A stretch of 64,000 nt of DNA, taken from NCBI RefSeq assembly GCF_022829465.1, contig NZ_JAKSXZ010000128.1:1-64000 (forward strand), given 5' to 3'. The stretch is from Methylobacterium sp. J-067 (lineage in GTDB: Bacteria > Pseudomonadota > Alphaproteobacteria > Rhizobiales > Beijerinckiaceae). Of this stretch, positions 37,495-49,189 are shown piece after piece. The first letter of the stretch is position 1. Each line of letters starts with the position of its first letter. A program made the translations under genes and the position numbers. The notes beneath the pieces were generated by a model. It made no database searches and was not told the DNA's origin. It saw only the letters and a program-made list of their open reading frames with translations.

Positions 37495-39216
37495 ATGCTT
37501 TCATATGTCCGCCGCAAGTCTCGAGCGCTCACGCTCTCGGCCAAAGTCATTCTCCTCGCAATGCTCGCCGTGACCCTCACCACGGGCGCGATCTGGGCAT
37601 CGGTCTCGCGCCAAACCTGGTCGCAGATGGAGGATCGGCAGCGGCTGAACGGCGAGCGCAACCTGCGGACGCTGGCCCTCGTCCTCGCCGGACGCCTGCC
37701 GGGGGCGAAGACCGACCTCGAAGGCACCCGCGTCTCGCGCGTGACCTCGCCCGATCTCGCGGGCTTCGCGGACACGTCGGTGGTGGACGATGCGGTCGCC
37801 TATACCGGCGGCGTCGCCACGATCTTCTCCTACGACGCGGCCAAGGACAGCTTCGTCCGCCGGCAGACCACCGTCCGCAAGGAGGACGGCTCCCGCGCGG
37901 TCGGCACGGCGCTCGCCGCCGACAGCCCGGCCCAGGGTGTGCTGCGCGCGGGCAAGACCTACGAGGGGCCGACGGTGCTGTTCGGGCGCCGCTTCTACAC
38001 CGTCTACCAGCCGGTCTTCGACGGCGCCGGCAAGGTGAACGGCGTGCTCTTCGTCGGCCTGCCCATCGAGATGTACTACGACGCCCACGCCGAGACGATG
38101 CGCCAGCTGAGCCTCGCCGCCCTGGTCATCGCCGTCGTCGCCTGCGCCCTGGTGGGCATCGCCGCCTCGCGGCTGTTCCGCCCCTTCGCCGCCATGTCGA
38201 GCCGGATCGAAGCGCTCGCGGCGGGCGACACCGACAGCCCGGTGGGCCACACCCAGCGCGGCGACGAGATCGGCGCCGTGGCACGCTCCCTGGAGACCCT
38301 GCGCGAGGCCGTGCGCCGGACCCACGAACTCGAAGGCCTGCAGAGCACCGACGCGGAGAAGGCCGCCCGCCGCCGGATGATGCTCGACCAGACCATCGCC
38401 GCCTTCCGTAGCCGGGTCGATGCCCTCAAGGGCACACTCACCGCCAGCACCGGCGACATGCGCGGCCGCGCCGAGGAGATGCGCCTGCGCGCCGGAGAGG
38501 CCGAGGCGGCCGTGGCCGGCACGGCGCGGGCCTCGCAGGAAACCTCATCGAGCGTGCAGACGGTGGCGAGCGCCGCCGAGGAGTTGCACGCCTCCATCGC
38601 CGAGATCGGCGGCCAGCTCGGGCAGGCCGAGACCCTGGTCTCGTCGGCGGCCGGCGAGTCCTCCGCCATGGAGCAGCAGATCGGCGGTCTCGCCGAGGCG
38701 GCCTCGCGGATCGGCACCGTGGTCGGCCTCATCCGCACCATCGCGGAGCAGACCAACCTGCTCGCCCTCAACGCCACGATCGAGGCCGCCCGCGCCGGGG
38801 AGGCGGGGCGCGGCTTCTCCGTCGTCGCCGCCGAGGTGAAGCAGCTAGCCGCGCAGACCGCCCGCGCCACGGAGGAGATCGCCGATCAGATCGGTGCGGT
38901 CCAGGCCGCCACCGGCACGACGGTCGCCGCCATCGGCCGGATGGGCGAGCAGATGCGCGCCGTCCAGGCCACGACCGCCGGCATCGCAATCGCCGTCTCG
39001 GCCCAGGGCGACGCCACCGCCGAGATCTCGCGCAACGTCGCCGAGACGGCGCAAGCCACGGGCGCCATCGCCCACGGCATGAGCGTGGTGAGCGACGCGA
39101 CCCAGCGCTCGGCGCGGCTGGCCGAGACGGTCACGGCCGCCGCCGGTTCGGTGGACAGCGTCGCCTCGGAACTGGAAAGCGAGATCGGCCAGTTCCTCGC
39201 CCAGGTCGCGGCCTAG
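37495..39216 (+). CDS. Methyl-accepting chemotaxis protein with Cache-type sensor
   Basis: A 573-residue chemoreceptor. Membrane helix 1 at about 17-38, a periplasmic sensor of about 150 residues resembling single Cache domains ([40 protein letters not shown]), helix 2 near 195-217, HAMP, and the signalling domain with hairpin tip [28 protein letters not shown]. The ATG giving MLSYVRRKS is chosen. The ligand is unknown; similar Cache domains bind small organic acids or urea-like compounds. Convergent with and overlapping the S49 peptidase by four bases. Confidence 0.93.
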   Translation: MLSYVRRKSRALTLSAKVILLAMLAVTLTTGAIWASVSRQTWSQMEDRQRLNGERNLRTLALVLAGRLPGAKTDLEGTRVSRVTSPDLAGFADTSVVDDAVAYTGGVATIFSYDAAKDSFVRRQTTVRKEDGSRAVGTALAADSPAQGVLRAGKTYEGPTVLFGRRFYTVYQPVFDGAGKVNGVLFVGLPIEMYYDAHAETMRQLSLAALVIAVVACALVGIAASRLFRPFAAMSSRIEALAAGDTDSPVGHTQRGDEIGAVARSLETLREAVRRTHELEGLQSTDAEKAARRRMMLDQTIAAFRSRVDALKGTLTASTGDMRGRAEEMRLRAGEAEAAVAGTARASQETSSSVQTVASAAEELHASIAEIGGQLGQAETLVSSAAGESSAMEQQIGGLAEAASRIGTVVGLIRTIAEQTNLLALNATIEAARAGEAGRGFSVVAAEVKQLAAQTARATEEIADQIGAVQAATGTTVAAIGRMGEQMRAVQATTAGIAIAVSAQGDATAEISRNVAETAQATGAIAHGMSVVSDATQRSARLAETVTAAAGSVDSVASELESEIGQFLAQVAA

Positions 39217-40079
39217 AGACCGAAGCGCGCAAAGGCCGCCCTTTCTTCGAGGGCGGCCAGGGTTTCCCCGGGCAGGGCGGCGACGGCTTCGCCGATCCCG
39301 CCCGGCGCCCCCCGGCGGAGGATGCGGCTGAAGAAGCCGCCCTTCGCCTCCGCGACCACCACGAGATCGACCTTCTCGCCGAAGCGGGCACGCATCGTGC
39401 CGCGCAGGTCGCCGATGGCGTCCACCAGCCCGAGGGGCAGGGCCTGACGCCCGGTCCAGACGGCCCCCGTGAACAGGTTCTCCCCCGCCAGCAGGCTTTT
39501 CCGCCGGGAGGAGACGAGTTCGGTGAACAGGCCCTGCACGTCGGCCTGGATGCGCTTCAGCCGATCGATGTCGGCGGGGTCCTCCGGCCGGAACGGATCG
39601 AGCATCGCCTTCGCCTCGCCGATCGTGTGCACCCGGCGTTCGATGCCGAGCTTCTCCAACAGGCCGGGGAAGCCGAACCCCGCCGAGACCACGCCGATGG
39701 AGCCGACGATGGAGGTCGGGTCCGCGACGATCTCGTCGGCGGCGCAGGCGATCATGTAGCCGCCCGAGGCCGCGACATCCTCCACGAAGGCGACGACCGG
39801 CAGGCCCTTCTCCTCCGCGAGCGTCCGGATGCGCCGATGGATCAGGTGCGACTGCGCAGGCGAGCCGCCGGGCGAGTTGATGACCAGCGCCACCGCCTTC
39901 ACCCCCGGCAGGGTGAAGGCCCGCTCCAGGCTGCCCGCCACGGAGGCGATGGAGAGGCCCGGCCTCAAGGGCGAGGCCGCACCGATCGTCCCCGAGAGGC
40001 GGACCACCGCGACGCGCGGGCGCCGATTGCGCAGGCGGCCCGGCAGCAAGGCACGAAAACGTTCGGACAACGCGGTCAT
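39213..40079 (-). CDS. S49-family signal peptide peptidase-like serine protease (SppA/SohB type)
   Basis: A 288-residue single-domain S49 protease. [16 protein letters not shown] and the nucleophile region [19 protein letters not shown] (Ser within ASGGY) are the ClpP/SppA-fold signatures; [11 protein letters not shown] and the Lys in [13 protein letters not shown] fit the general base. No long N-terminal membrane helix is evident, so it may be peripheral or cytosolic, unlike E. coli SppA. I use the ATG giving MTALSERF. Terminal four bases overlap the MCP gene. Confidence 0.88.
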   Translation of the reverse strand: MTALSERFRALLPGRLRNRRPRVAVVRLSGTIGAASPLRPGLSIASVAGSLERAFTLPGVKAVALVINSPGGSPAQSHLIHRRIRTLAEEKGLPVVAFVEDVAASGGYMIACAADEIVADPTSIVGSIGVVSAGFGFPGLLEKLGIERRVHTIGEAKAMLDPFRPEDPADIDRLKRIQADVQGLFTELVSSRRKSLLAGENLFTGAVWTGRQALPLGLVDAIGDLRGTMRARFGEKVDLVVVAEAKGGFFSRILRRGAPGGIGEAVAALPGETLAALEERAAFARFGL

Positions 40080-40316
40080 GAGGGCTCGACTCGACGGATT
40101 TCGGTCACGGGGGAGCATAATGGGATTTCAGTCCGCCGCCGCAAGGGCGGGTGCGGCGACGCGGCGGGCGCCGAGTCACCTCCGGTTAGCCGTCTGCGCA
40201 GTCTGCGACACAAGCTATGCGGGAACGATCGAACCGTTTCGCGCCTCCCGCCGTTGCTCGCGGACGGACCTGCGATCCTGCGGGCCGTCTGCGATGACCG
40301 GGAGGAAGACGAGATT

Positions 40317-40622
40317 ATGCGCTCCTTGAGACTGCCGCGCTGGCCGATCCTGATTCTGCTGGCCGCCTTCTTCTTCGGCCCGACCGCCGCCCCGGTGAGC
40401 GCCGCCCCGCTCCCCGTGCCGATGGCCGCCGCCGAGACCGCCCCGGCCGCCGCCGTGGAGAAGACCCAGTACTACGGCTACCGCCGCCACTACGGCTACC
40501 GCCCCTATGGGTTCCGCCGTCACTACGGCTTCCGTCGCCATTACGGTTACCGTCGTCACTGGGGTTACCGCCGCCATTTCGGCCCGCGCTACTACCGTCG
40601 CGGCCCGGCTTTCTTCTACTGA
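40317..40622 (+). CDS. Secreted Tyr/Arg/His-rich repeat protein
   Basis: A 101-residue exported protein with a signal peptide (cleavage near residue 28-32, PVSAAPLP). The mature C-terminal half is a run of tandem repeats of the type RRHYGYR/RRHFGFR, about seven units, ending RRGPAFFY. Similar short cationic repeat proteins are widespread in Methylobacterium and Bradyrhizobium, with no known function. The many aromatic and basic residues could bind polyanions or metals. A GC-rich stem-loop follows the stop. The 237 bases upstream probably hold the promoter. Confidence 0.72.
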   Translation: MRSLRLPRWPILILLAAFFFGPTAAPVSAAPLPVPMAAAETAPAAAVEKTQYYGYRRHYGYRPYGFRRHYGFRRHYGYRRHWGYRRHFGPRYYRRGPAFFY

Positions 40623-40632
40623 GTGACACCGT

Positions 40633-40660
40633 CGCGCCCCGGCCGAAACGCCGGGGCGCG
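40633..40660 (+). terminator. Stem-loop terminator after the repeat protein
   Basis: A perfect 11-bp stem (CGCGCCCCGGC at 40633-40643 with GCCGGGGCGCG at 40650-40660) around a six-base loop. No T tract follows, so efficiency as an intrinsic terminator is uncertain. Confidence 0.6.
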
Positions 40661-40778
40661 CCTTGCGCGCGCACGCGAAAGCCCTTAACCAACCGTCTGA
40701 TATCTTTGCGCTTCCACAGCGACCCGCGTGGCCCCGGCAGGACGCTGCCTGAGGCCCGGACACAGACGGACAGACAAC

Positions 40779-43496
<2,718 letters not shown>

Positions 43497-43519
43497 TCGC
43501 CCTCACCGTCGTCGGGCGC

Positions 43520-43744
43520 TCAGCGCCCGGCGGCCGCCCGCCGGTTGGCGATGCGGGAGAACATGTTGCCGGTGTAATCGGCGACCTTGGGCTTCTCAGG
43601 CTCGCCGACCTGAGCCTCGAACGCCTCGATCCGCTTCAAAAGGGCGGCATCGTTGAACAGCGACGAGTTGAACGTCTTGTGGGCACGGGGGCCGAGGGCG
43701 GCCTGGACCGCGTCGAGGCGGGCGAGGAGCTCTTTGCGCGTCAC
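43520..43744 (-). CDS. Small hypothetical protein
   Basis: A 74-residue soluble protein from a GTG with GGAGAAA six bases upstream. The sequence TRKELLARLDAVQAALGPRAHKTFNSSLF and IEAFEAQVGEPEKPKVADYTGNMFSRIANR looks helical and well conserved in style, but I recognise no family. Convergent with gyrA, 23 bases away. The next gene on the same strand is hicB, 123 bases upstream. Confidence 0.65.
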   Translation of the reverse strand: MTRKELLARLDAVQAALGPRAHKTFNSSLFNDAALLKRIEAFEAQVGEPEKPKVADYTGNMFSRIANRRAAAGR

Positions 43745-43867
43745 GGGTTTCTCCGGGGGCGGGACGGCAGCACGCCACCCCAGGGCCACCACTCGACGCC
43801 CCGAGGGTAAACGCGGGGTTAACGGGGGGTGAAAGCCGCCCCGATTTGATCCTGCGACCAGCCGATC

Positions 43868-44200
43868 CTATCGCGCGGTCGCGGCGCGGAGCACGTCCTC
43901 GCCCCATTGGTTCAGACTCTTGCCTGAGAGTTCCGCCGCTCGCGCCGCCCTGGCGTGGAGATCAGGCGACACGCGCAGCATCAGCTTGCCGGAATAGGCT
44001 CGCTCCGGCTCCTTCCCGCTCTTGAGGCAGGTCTCGATGTAATCGTCCACGGCCTGCTGGAACGCGGCCTTCAGTTCGGACACGCTCTCGCCGTGAAAGC
44101 CGACCACGTCATCGATTCCCGCAATCCGGCCGACGAAAAGACCGTCTTCGGCGTCGAACTCGACCCGGGCGTGGAGGCCCTTGTGGCTCATCGTGTTCAT
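43868..44200 (-). CDS. hicB: HicB-family antitoxin
   Basis: A 110-residue antitoxin with the partially degraded RNase H-like N-terminal domain (HARVEFDAEDGLFVGRIAGIDDVVGFHGESV), ELKAAFQQAVDDYIETC, and a C-terminal ribbon-helix-helix/Arc-type DNA-binding domain (GKLMLRVSPDLHARAARAAELSGKSLNQWGEDVL). This domain composition is standard for the HicB class with RHH. The ATG overlaps the hicA stop (ATGA), and toxin-first order is normal for hicAB. Confidence 0.92.
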   Translation of the reverse strand: MNTMSHKGLHARVEFDAEDGLFVGRIAGIDDVVGFHGESVSELKAAFQQAVDDYIETCLKSGKEPERAYSGKLMLRVSPDLHARAARAAELSGKSLNQWGEDVLRAATAR

Positions 44201-44451
44201 GGCGTGACACCAATCTTGCTCAAGAACTCGCGCGCGTCGCGAACCTGATACCGCTTGGCCTCCTTGGTCGGGTGCGGACGGTGGAACGAGGCTATCAGGC
44301 CCTCGCACTCGAACCTCACCCGAGAACCGGATCCCTCGATCACGCGGCAGCCAACGGCGACGAACAGCGACTCGATGGCCTGCCACTCGATGTCAGGCGA
44401 CACCGGGTCGGTGAAGACCGCACGCAACGTCTTCAGCTGGCGGCTGTTCAT
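44197..44451 (-). CDS. hicA: HicA-family toxin
   Basis: An 84-residue mRNA interferase-like toxin. The double-stranded RNA-binding-like fold is recognised from IEWQAIESLFVAVGCRVIEGSGSRVRFE and ASFHRPHPTKEAKRYQVRDAREFLSKIG. The histidine that many HicA proteins use (in GSHH) is replaced: here GSGSRV, as in a subset of HicA with the FHRPHP element. Whether it is catalytically active is therefore uncertain. Overlaps hicB by four bases. Confidence 0.87.
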   Translation of the reverse strand: MNSRQLKTLRAVFTDPVSPDIEWQAIESLFVAVGCRVIEGSGSRVRFECEGLIASFHRPHPTKEAKRYQVRDAREFLSKIGVTP

Positions 44452-44478
44452 GATGGCAAAATATGCCTGCACCTCACA

Positions 44479-44499
44479 TAGTGCAAGCACATTGCGCTA
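44479..44499. promoter_or_regulatory. Imperfect inverted repeat upstream of hicA, candidate HicB operator
   Basis: TAGTGCAA-GCACA-TTGCGCTA is a 21-base near-palindrome with a single mismatch, located 28-48 bases upstream of the hicA start. HicB antitoxins with RHH domains bind palindromes in their own promoter. It lies directly after the stop codon of the upstream hydrolase gene. Pattern-based inference. Confidence 0.45.
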
Positions 44500-45051
44500 T
44501 CACAATCCCCTCAAGAACCCGGCCAACCGCATCAACCCCTCCGGCCAGGGCCCGTGGCCGCTGGCGACGTTGATGTGGCCCGATTCGCCCGCATCGACGG
44601 TCAGCGCACCCCAGGAATGGGCGAAGTCGTCGGCGCGGTCATAAGCGCAGTGTGGGTCGGTACGGCTCGCCACGAGCAGGGACGGGAAGGGCAGGGGGTC
44701 GCGGGGCACGGGGGCGAAGGCGCGCACCGTGTCGGGGAGGTTGGGGGCCTCCTCCACATCGGGGAACGCCACGAACAGGGCGCCGCGCACCACGCCCTCG
44801 GGAAAGCGCGGCACCGCCTCGACGCAGGCCACGACGCCGAGGCTATGGGCGATGAGGATGACGGGCCGCGTCGCCTGCGCGACCGCCTCGGCCACCCGCC
44901 CGCACCATTCCTCGGGGGTGGGGACGTGCCAATCGTCCTGCGCGACGATCCGGGCCGTCGGGAGGCGCCCGGCCCAGCGCGCCTGCCAGTGGCCCTCCTC
45001 GGAACCCCCGAGCCCGGGCACGATCAGGATGTCACAATCGGCGGTCTTCAT
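44500..45051 (-). CDS. RBBP9/YdeN-family serine hydrolase
   Basis: A 183-residue alpha/beta hydrolase. The N-terminal ILIVPGLGGSEEGHWQARWAG is the RBBP9/YdeN signature; the nucleophile elbow is IAHSLG (Ser), the acid is in ASRTDPHC, and the base is in GESGHINVASGHGPWPEG. Human RBBP9 is a serine hydrolase; bacterial substrates are unknown. The start ATG has no strong ribosome-binding site. Same strand as hicAB, whose candidate operator begins right after this stop codon. Confidence 0.9.
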   Translation of the reverse strand: MKTADCDILIVPGLGGSEEGHWQARWAGRLPTARIVAQDDWHVPTPEEWCGRVAEAVAQATRPVILIAHSLGVVACVEAVPRFPEGVVRGALFVAFPDVEEAPNLPDTVRAFAPVPRDPLPFPSLLVASRTDPHCAYDRADDFAHSWGALTVDAGESGHINVASGHGPWPEGLMRLAGFLRGL

Positions 45052-45098
45052 CACAGGATGCCTAGAGCAGCCCCCCGGCGCCGCGCAAGCCTCGGCAC

Positions 45099-46175
45099 TC
45101 AGGCCGCTGCCGCCTGCTCCAGGGCCAGGATGTGCGCGGCGATCTGCATGGAGGCGAGGTTCTTGTGCTTGGCCTCGATCTCGAAATCCGCCCAGGCGAG
45201 GTGGCGGGACACGAGGTCGTTCACCGCCCGGTTCCACATCAGGTCCGAATGGGCCGCGAGGTCGCGCACCGAATGGCCCGCCTCGCGCAACGCGGGGAAG
45301 TCGGGGAGGCGGCTCTCCGCGCCGTCGGTGATGACGGCTTCCCGCGAGACGCTGATATGCGCCACCGGCCGCACCCCGCGCCAGGATTCGATCACCCGGC
45401 CGATCCGGGCATCGTCCGGTTCGAGATATTCGCCGCCGCTCTGGACCCAGTGGTGGTGCAGGTCGAGGACCACGGGCACGAGGTCGGCCAGCCGCAGCAC
45501 CTCGTCGAGGCCGAACAGGTTCTCGTCGTTCTCCACCGTCACGAGGTCACGGGCGAGGCGGCTCGCCCGCGGCAGGGTCTCGCGAAAGCCCGCGACGCCG
45601 GGGTCGCCCGCGCCGACATGGATGTTGATGTGCGCGCCGTGCCGGTGCCAGCCGTCGCCGTAGCCCATCAGGCCGAACAGCTCGGCGTGGTAGTCGAGTT
45701 CGGACAGGCCGTTCTCGATCGCCGCCGGGTTGCGGCTCGCGATCAGGCAGAACGGGCCGGGATGGAAGCTCAGCCGCACGCCGAGCTTGCGCGCCAGCGC
45801 CCCGGCCTCGGCGAGGCCCGTCTCGACGGTCTTGCGCATCTCCGGCTCGGCATAGAGCGCCTGTACGGAGTGGTGCGTGTAGCCGGGCAGGACGTTGCTG
45901 CCCATGCGCAGCAGCCGCTCCAGGGGCGGGCGGGCGCCGACCCAGGCGATCTGGCGCGACAGGGCCGTCAGATTATGCGTCACGACGCCGAAAAGCTTCT
46001 CCCGCCGGGCGGCGGGGTCGAGCTTGGCGAGATGCGCCATCGTCACCGTCGTCAGGTTCATGGCGCGGGTGGCCTCCCGCGCCGCCTTGAGGGTGGCATG
46101 GGTGCCCGGCGGCTCGTCGAGGACGAAGGTGCAGCAGAATCCGAGGCGTGCAGGCGAGGGGGCGCGGTTTGGCAT
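45099..46175 (-). CDS. uvsE: UV damage endonuclease (UVDE/UvsE)
   Basis: A 358-residue TIM-barrel endonuclease that nicks 5' to pyrimidine dimers and other lesions, an alternative to nucleotide excision repair. RLGFCCTF, MGSNVLPGYTH, LSFHPGPFCLIASRNP, HINIHVGAGDP, VENDEN and LDLHHHWVQSGGEY supply the three-metal site ligands. Length and motif order match bacterial UVDE, including those of plant-surface methylobacteria exposed to sunlight. The preceding gene on this strand is not close, so it is probably monocistronic. Confidence 0.92.
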   Translation of the reverse strand: MPNRAPSPARLGFCCTFVLDEPPGTHATLKAAREATRAMNLTTVTMAHLAKLDPAARREKLFGVVTHNLTALSRQIAWVGARPPLERLLRMGSNVLPGYTHHSVQALYAEPEMRKTVETGLAEAGALARKLGVRLSFHPGPFCLIASRNPAAIENGLSELDYHAELFGLMGYGDGWHRHGAHINIHVGAGDPGVAGFRETLPRASRLARDLVTVENDENLFGLDEVLRLADLVPVVLDLHHHWVQSGGEYLEPDDARIGRVIESWRGVRPVAHISVSREAVITDGAESRLPDFPALREAGHSVRDLAAHSDLMWNRAVNDLVSRHLAWADFEIEAKHKNLASMQIAAHILALEQAAAA

Positions 46176-46288
46176 GGGGGCCTAACGCGCGAAGTGCCGT
46201 TCCGTCACGCGGAACGGGCGCGCGGGGCCGACGTTTGCGAAACAGCGGAGCGTGGCAATACCGCCCACCTCGCCCCGGCCGAACCCCG

Positions 46289-47455
46289 ATGACGACGCCT
46301 TCCCCCCGCCCGGGCGGCCCGCCCGATCAAGCCTCGACCTTGTGGATCCTGATGCTCGGCTCGGCGCTCGTCGCGCTGGCCCTCGCCCAGCCGAGGCGGG
46401 ACGCCGCGGCGATCCCCGCGCCGGAGCCGGAACCGAAGGGCAACCGCAAACCGGCCTCGACCCTCGGAGCGCGCTCCATCGAGGGTCACGCCGCGAGGCT
46501 CATCACCGCGACCCAGCCCGAGCGCGGGCGCCACGCCGAGCACCCGGCGGATATCCCCGCCTCCGGCTGGAAGGACATCCTGATCCGCGTCTACCTGGAG
46601 TTCATCAAGGACCGGGTGCTCGCCGTCGCGGCGGGCGTAACCTTCTACACCCTGCTCGCCCTGTTCCCCGGCATCATCGCCCTGGTGACGCTCTACGGCC
46701 TGTTCGCGGATGCCAGCGTCATCAACGAGCACCTCGCGCAGCTCCACGCGGTGCTGCCCTCGGGCGCGGTGGAGATCATCGGCGATCAGGTGAAGCGCAT
46801 CGCCTCGAAGCCCAGCGGGACGCTGGGCCTCACCTTCTTCACCGGCCTGCTCGTGTCGATCTGGAGCGCGAACGCCGCCATGAAGGCGATGTTCGATGCC
46901 CTGAACGTCGTCTACGAGGAGGAGGAGAAGCGCAATTTCTTCATGCTGAACCTGCGCTCCCTCACCTTCACGGTGGGTGGGCTGATCTTCGCGATCATCG
47001 CCCTGAACGCCATCGTCGTGGTGCCGGTGGTGTTCAACTTCCTCGGCCTGGGCTCCGAGGCGTGGCTGATCGCGGCGCTCCGCTGGCCCGCCCTGCTGCT
47101 GGTGATCCTCGGCGCGCTCTCGGTCCTCTACCGGTTCGGGCCGAGCCGGGAGCACGCCCGCTGGCGCTGGGTCGGCGTCGGCAGCCTCGTGGCGGGGCTG
47201 CTCTGGCTCGTCGCCTCGCTGCTCTTCTCCTGGTACGTGTCGAGCTTCGGCACCTACAACGAGACCTACGGGTCGCTGGGCGCCGTGATCGGCTTCATGA
47301 CCTGGATCTGGATCTCGTCCACGATCGTGCTACTCGGCGGGGAGATCAACGCCGAGATCGAGCACCAGACCGGGCGCGACACCACCACCGGCCAACCCCT
47401 GCCGCTGGGCGCCCGCCGGGCGCGGATGGCCGACACGGTCGGCGCGGCGGCATGA
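46289..47455 (+). CDS. YihY/virulence factor BrkB family membrane protein
   Basis: A 388-residue inner membrane protein, once named ribonuclease BN. The N-terminal 130 residues contain one hydrophobic helix (LWILMLGSALVALALAQ) and a Pro/Ala linker; the YihY domain follows with RVLAVAAGVTFYTLLALFPGIIALV, WSANAAMKAMFDALNVVYEE and GSLGAVIGFMTWIWISSTIVLLGGEINAE, giving about six helices. Function is unknown; tRNA processing claims were withdrawn. I chose the ATG giving MTTPSPRPGG. Followed by msrB after 43 bases. Confidence 0.9.
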   Translation: MTTPSPRPGGPPDQASTLWILMLGSALVALALAQPRRDAAAIPAPEPEPKGNRKPASTLGARSIEGHAARLITATQPERGRHAEHPADIPASGWKDILIRVYLEFIKDRVLAVAAGVTFYTLLALFPGIIALVTLYGLFADASVINEHLAQLHAVLPSGAVEIIGDQVKRIASKPSGTLGLTFFTGLLVSIWSANAAMKAMFDALNVVYEEEEKRNFFMLNLRSLTFTVGGLIFAIIALNAIVVVPVVFNFLGLGSEAWLIAALRWPALLLVILGALSVLYRFGPSREHARWRWVGVGSLVAGLLWLVASLLFSWYVSSFGTYNETYGSLGAVIGFMTWIWISSTIVLLGGEINAEIEHQTGRDTTTGQPLPLGARRARMADTVGAAA

Positions 47456-47498
47456 CGGGCGGGGGGAGGCTTCCTATATTCGGGGAAAGGAGATCTCC

Positions 47499-47906
47499 AT
47501 GTCCGACAGCATCACCGCCCCCGCCGAGACCCTGAGCGACGCGGAATGGCGCGCCCGCCTCAGCCCGGACCAGTATCGCGTGCTGCGCGAGCACGGCACG
47601 GAACGGGCCGGCACGTCCTGCCTCCTCGCCGAGAAGCGGGCCGGCACCTTCGCCTGTGCTGGCTGCGGCCAGCCCCTGTTCGAGCAGGGCACCAAGTATG
47701 AGTCCGGCACCGGCTGGCCGAGCTTCTTCGCGCCCCTCGACGGCGCGGTGGAGACCACCACCGACCGCAGCTACGGCATGTCCCGCACCGAGGTCCATTG
47801 CGCCCGCTGCAAGGGCCATCTCGGCCACGTCTTCGAGGACGGCCCGGCCCCGACCGGCCTTCGCTACTGCATGAACGGCGCGGCCCTGGCTTTCGAGCCC
47901 GCCTGA
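47499..47906 (+). CDS. msrB: Peptide-methionine (R)-S-oxide reductase
   Basis: A 135-residue enzyme that repairs the R form of methionine sulfoxide in proteins using thioredoxin. Two zinc CxxC pairs are present (Cys53/Cys56 and Cys101/Cys104), GWPSFF near 72-77, HLGHVFEDGP, and the catalytic Cys124 in RYCMNGAAL. Most relatives read RYCxNSAS, so the Ser after Asn is Gly here, probably without effect. An excellent ribosome-binding site (AAAGGAGA) precedes the ATG. Confidence 0.96.
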   Translation: MSDSITAPAETLSDAEWRARLSPDQYRVLREHGTERAGTSCLLAEKRAGTFACAGCGQPLFEQGTKYESGTGWPSFFAPLDGAVETTTDRSYGMSRTEVHCARCKGHLGHVFEDGPAPTGLRYCMNGAALAFEPA

Positions 47907-47927
47907 CGAATCCCGTGGATGGGGAGC

Positions 47928-47960
47928 GGGGATCGTGGGGAAACTCCCCTCACGATCCCC
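47928..47960 (+). terminator. Stem-loop after msrB
   Basis: A 10-bp perfect stem (GGGGATCGTG at 47928-47937 with CACGATCCCC at 47951-47960) with a further inner GGG/CCC pairing. No T run follows. The 301 bases between msrB and the next gene hold this hairpin and otherwise nothing I can identify apart from a likely promoter. Confidence 0.6.
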
Positions 47961-48207
47961 CTTGCCCCATGCTTCGCGCCTTGATTCCGGCGCCATTTTG
48001 CGTAGTCGCTCTAAAGAGTACGGGATTGGTCATGCGCCTGTTGCGGAAAGCTACAGTCAGGCTTTGCTTTTTCGCGATGCAGCGCAAGGTCGAAACCCAC
48101 CGAACCGTTCGCTCGACTTGCACGTGACTCGGTGCGTCGAAGGTGACCGGACCAATCGGTCGTACCCGAGCGCCATGCCGGGCCGGGCGTGAGGAGTGAA
48201 ACAGTCC

Positions 48208-49176
48208 ATGAGCACAACCCGCAGGTTCCTCGTCGCCCCGGCCCTCGTGAGGCTCCTCCGCAAGGAGCGGGGCAGCAGCCGCATCACCGAAGGTCATTTC
48301 GCCCCGCAGGGCGGCCGCAACTCCTTCGTCCGCGTGGACGGACAGGCCTGCCAGCTCATCCTCGTGAACAACGGCGTCGAGGAGCGCACCGAGGTGCCGC
48401 GCGCCCACGGCGACGCCCTGCTCGACGTCTGCCCCGGCAAGGCCGCCTACGACCGCACGACCCTGGCCGCCGGCGGCCGGGAGATCGTGGTGGACCGCTA
48501 CGTCTCCCCCGGCAGCATCGACCTCGTGAGCGTCGTGTTCGACGATGCCGGGCAGGCCTCCGCTTTCCAGGCCCCGGTGTGGTTCGGCCGCGAGGTGACG
48601 AACGAGCCGACCTTCGAGCGCTCCGCCCTGGCGATCCAGGGCGTGCCGGCGGCGGCCGAGCTGTCGCTCAGCAACGCCGCCCTCGACGCGGTGCTGGACA
48701 TCATCGAGCCGCGCTTCGGCTTCGGCCGCTACAACTCCCCCACGCGCGCCTCCGAGAACCTCGACAGCCTCGCCGGCACCCTGCGCCGTCCGGCCCCGCC
48801 GCCGGCCCCCGAGCCCGCCCGCCCGGCCCCCGAGCCGGAGATCCACATGGCGGCCCCGCTGCCGATCCCGGCCCCCGAGCCCGCCCCGGCGCTGGCCGAG
48901 CTGCCGGCCCCCGAGCCCGAGCCGCAGCACGAGCCGGTCGAGGAGCCCCGTCACGAGGCGCCCCGCGCCGAGGATCACGGCCAGCCGGCCGCGTCCGGCA
49001 CCCCGGCCGAGGCCGTGCATGGCGATGCCCGGATCGACGACGTGATCGAGAGCCTGTCGGCGGCCCTCGGCGCGGCGATCCACCAGAACCCGGCCCAGGC
49101 CGAGAAGCCGGAGGATCCGGGCGCGGTGTTCGAGCGCTGGACCGTCCGGCCCCGCCGCACCCAGAACCAGGGCTGA
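48208..49176 (+). CDS. CYTH-fold protein with degenerate active site and Pro-rich C-terminus
   Basis: A 322-residue protein. The first 145 residues follow the CYTH (adenylate cyclase IV/thiamine triphosphatase) order: RRFLV at 5-9, SFVRV at 39-43, EERTEVP at 58-64, YDR near 81, EIVVDRY at 92-98, VSVVFDDA at 107-114 and WFGREVTNEPTF at 125-136. The catalytic ExExK of CYTH enzymes should precede FLV, but the sequence there is STTRR, and several other acidic and basic triphosphate ligands are missing. So the fold is likely kept and catalysis lost. Residues 183-275 are Pro/Ala/Glu repeats (APEPAP type), and the tail is a short helix. The start is the ATG at 48208; GTG at 48196 is in frame. Confidence 0.7.
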   Translation: MSTTRRFLVAPALVRLLRKERGSSRITEGHFAPQGGRNSFVRVDGQACQLILVNNGVEERTEVPRAHGDALLDVCPGKAAYDRTTLAAGGREIVVDRYVSPGSIDLVSVVFDDAGQASAFQAPVWFGREVTNEPTFERSALAIQGVPAAAELSLSNAALDAVLDIIEPRFGFGRYNSPTRASENLDSLAGTLRRPAPPPAPEPARPAPEPEIHMAAPLPIPAPEPAPALAELPAPEPEPQHEPVEEPRHEAPRAEDHGQPAASGTPAEAVHGDARIDDVIESLSAALGAAIHQNPAQAEKPEDPGAVFERWTVRPRRTQNQG

Positions 49177-49189
49177 GGGGGAAACCCCC

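Noticed and set aside
40440..40620. Repeated RRHYGYR-coding units as a CRISPR array
   Set aside because: Units are short, in frame and encode a repeat protein after a signal peptide; there are no spacers.
48031..48126. Small frame of 31 residues in the msrB-CYTH gap
   Set aside because: No ribosome-binding site and Arg/Cys-rich random-looking composition.
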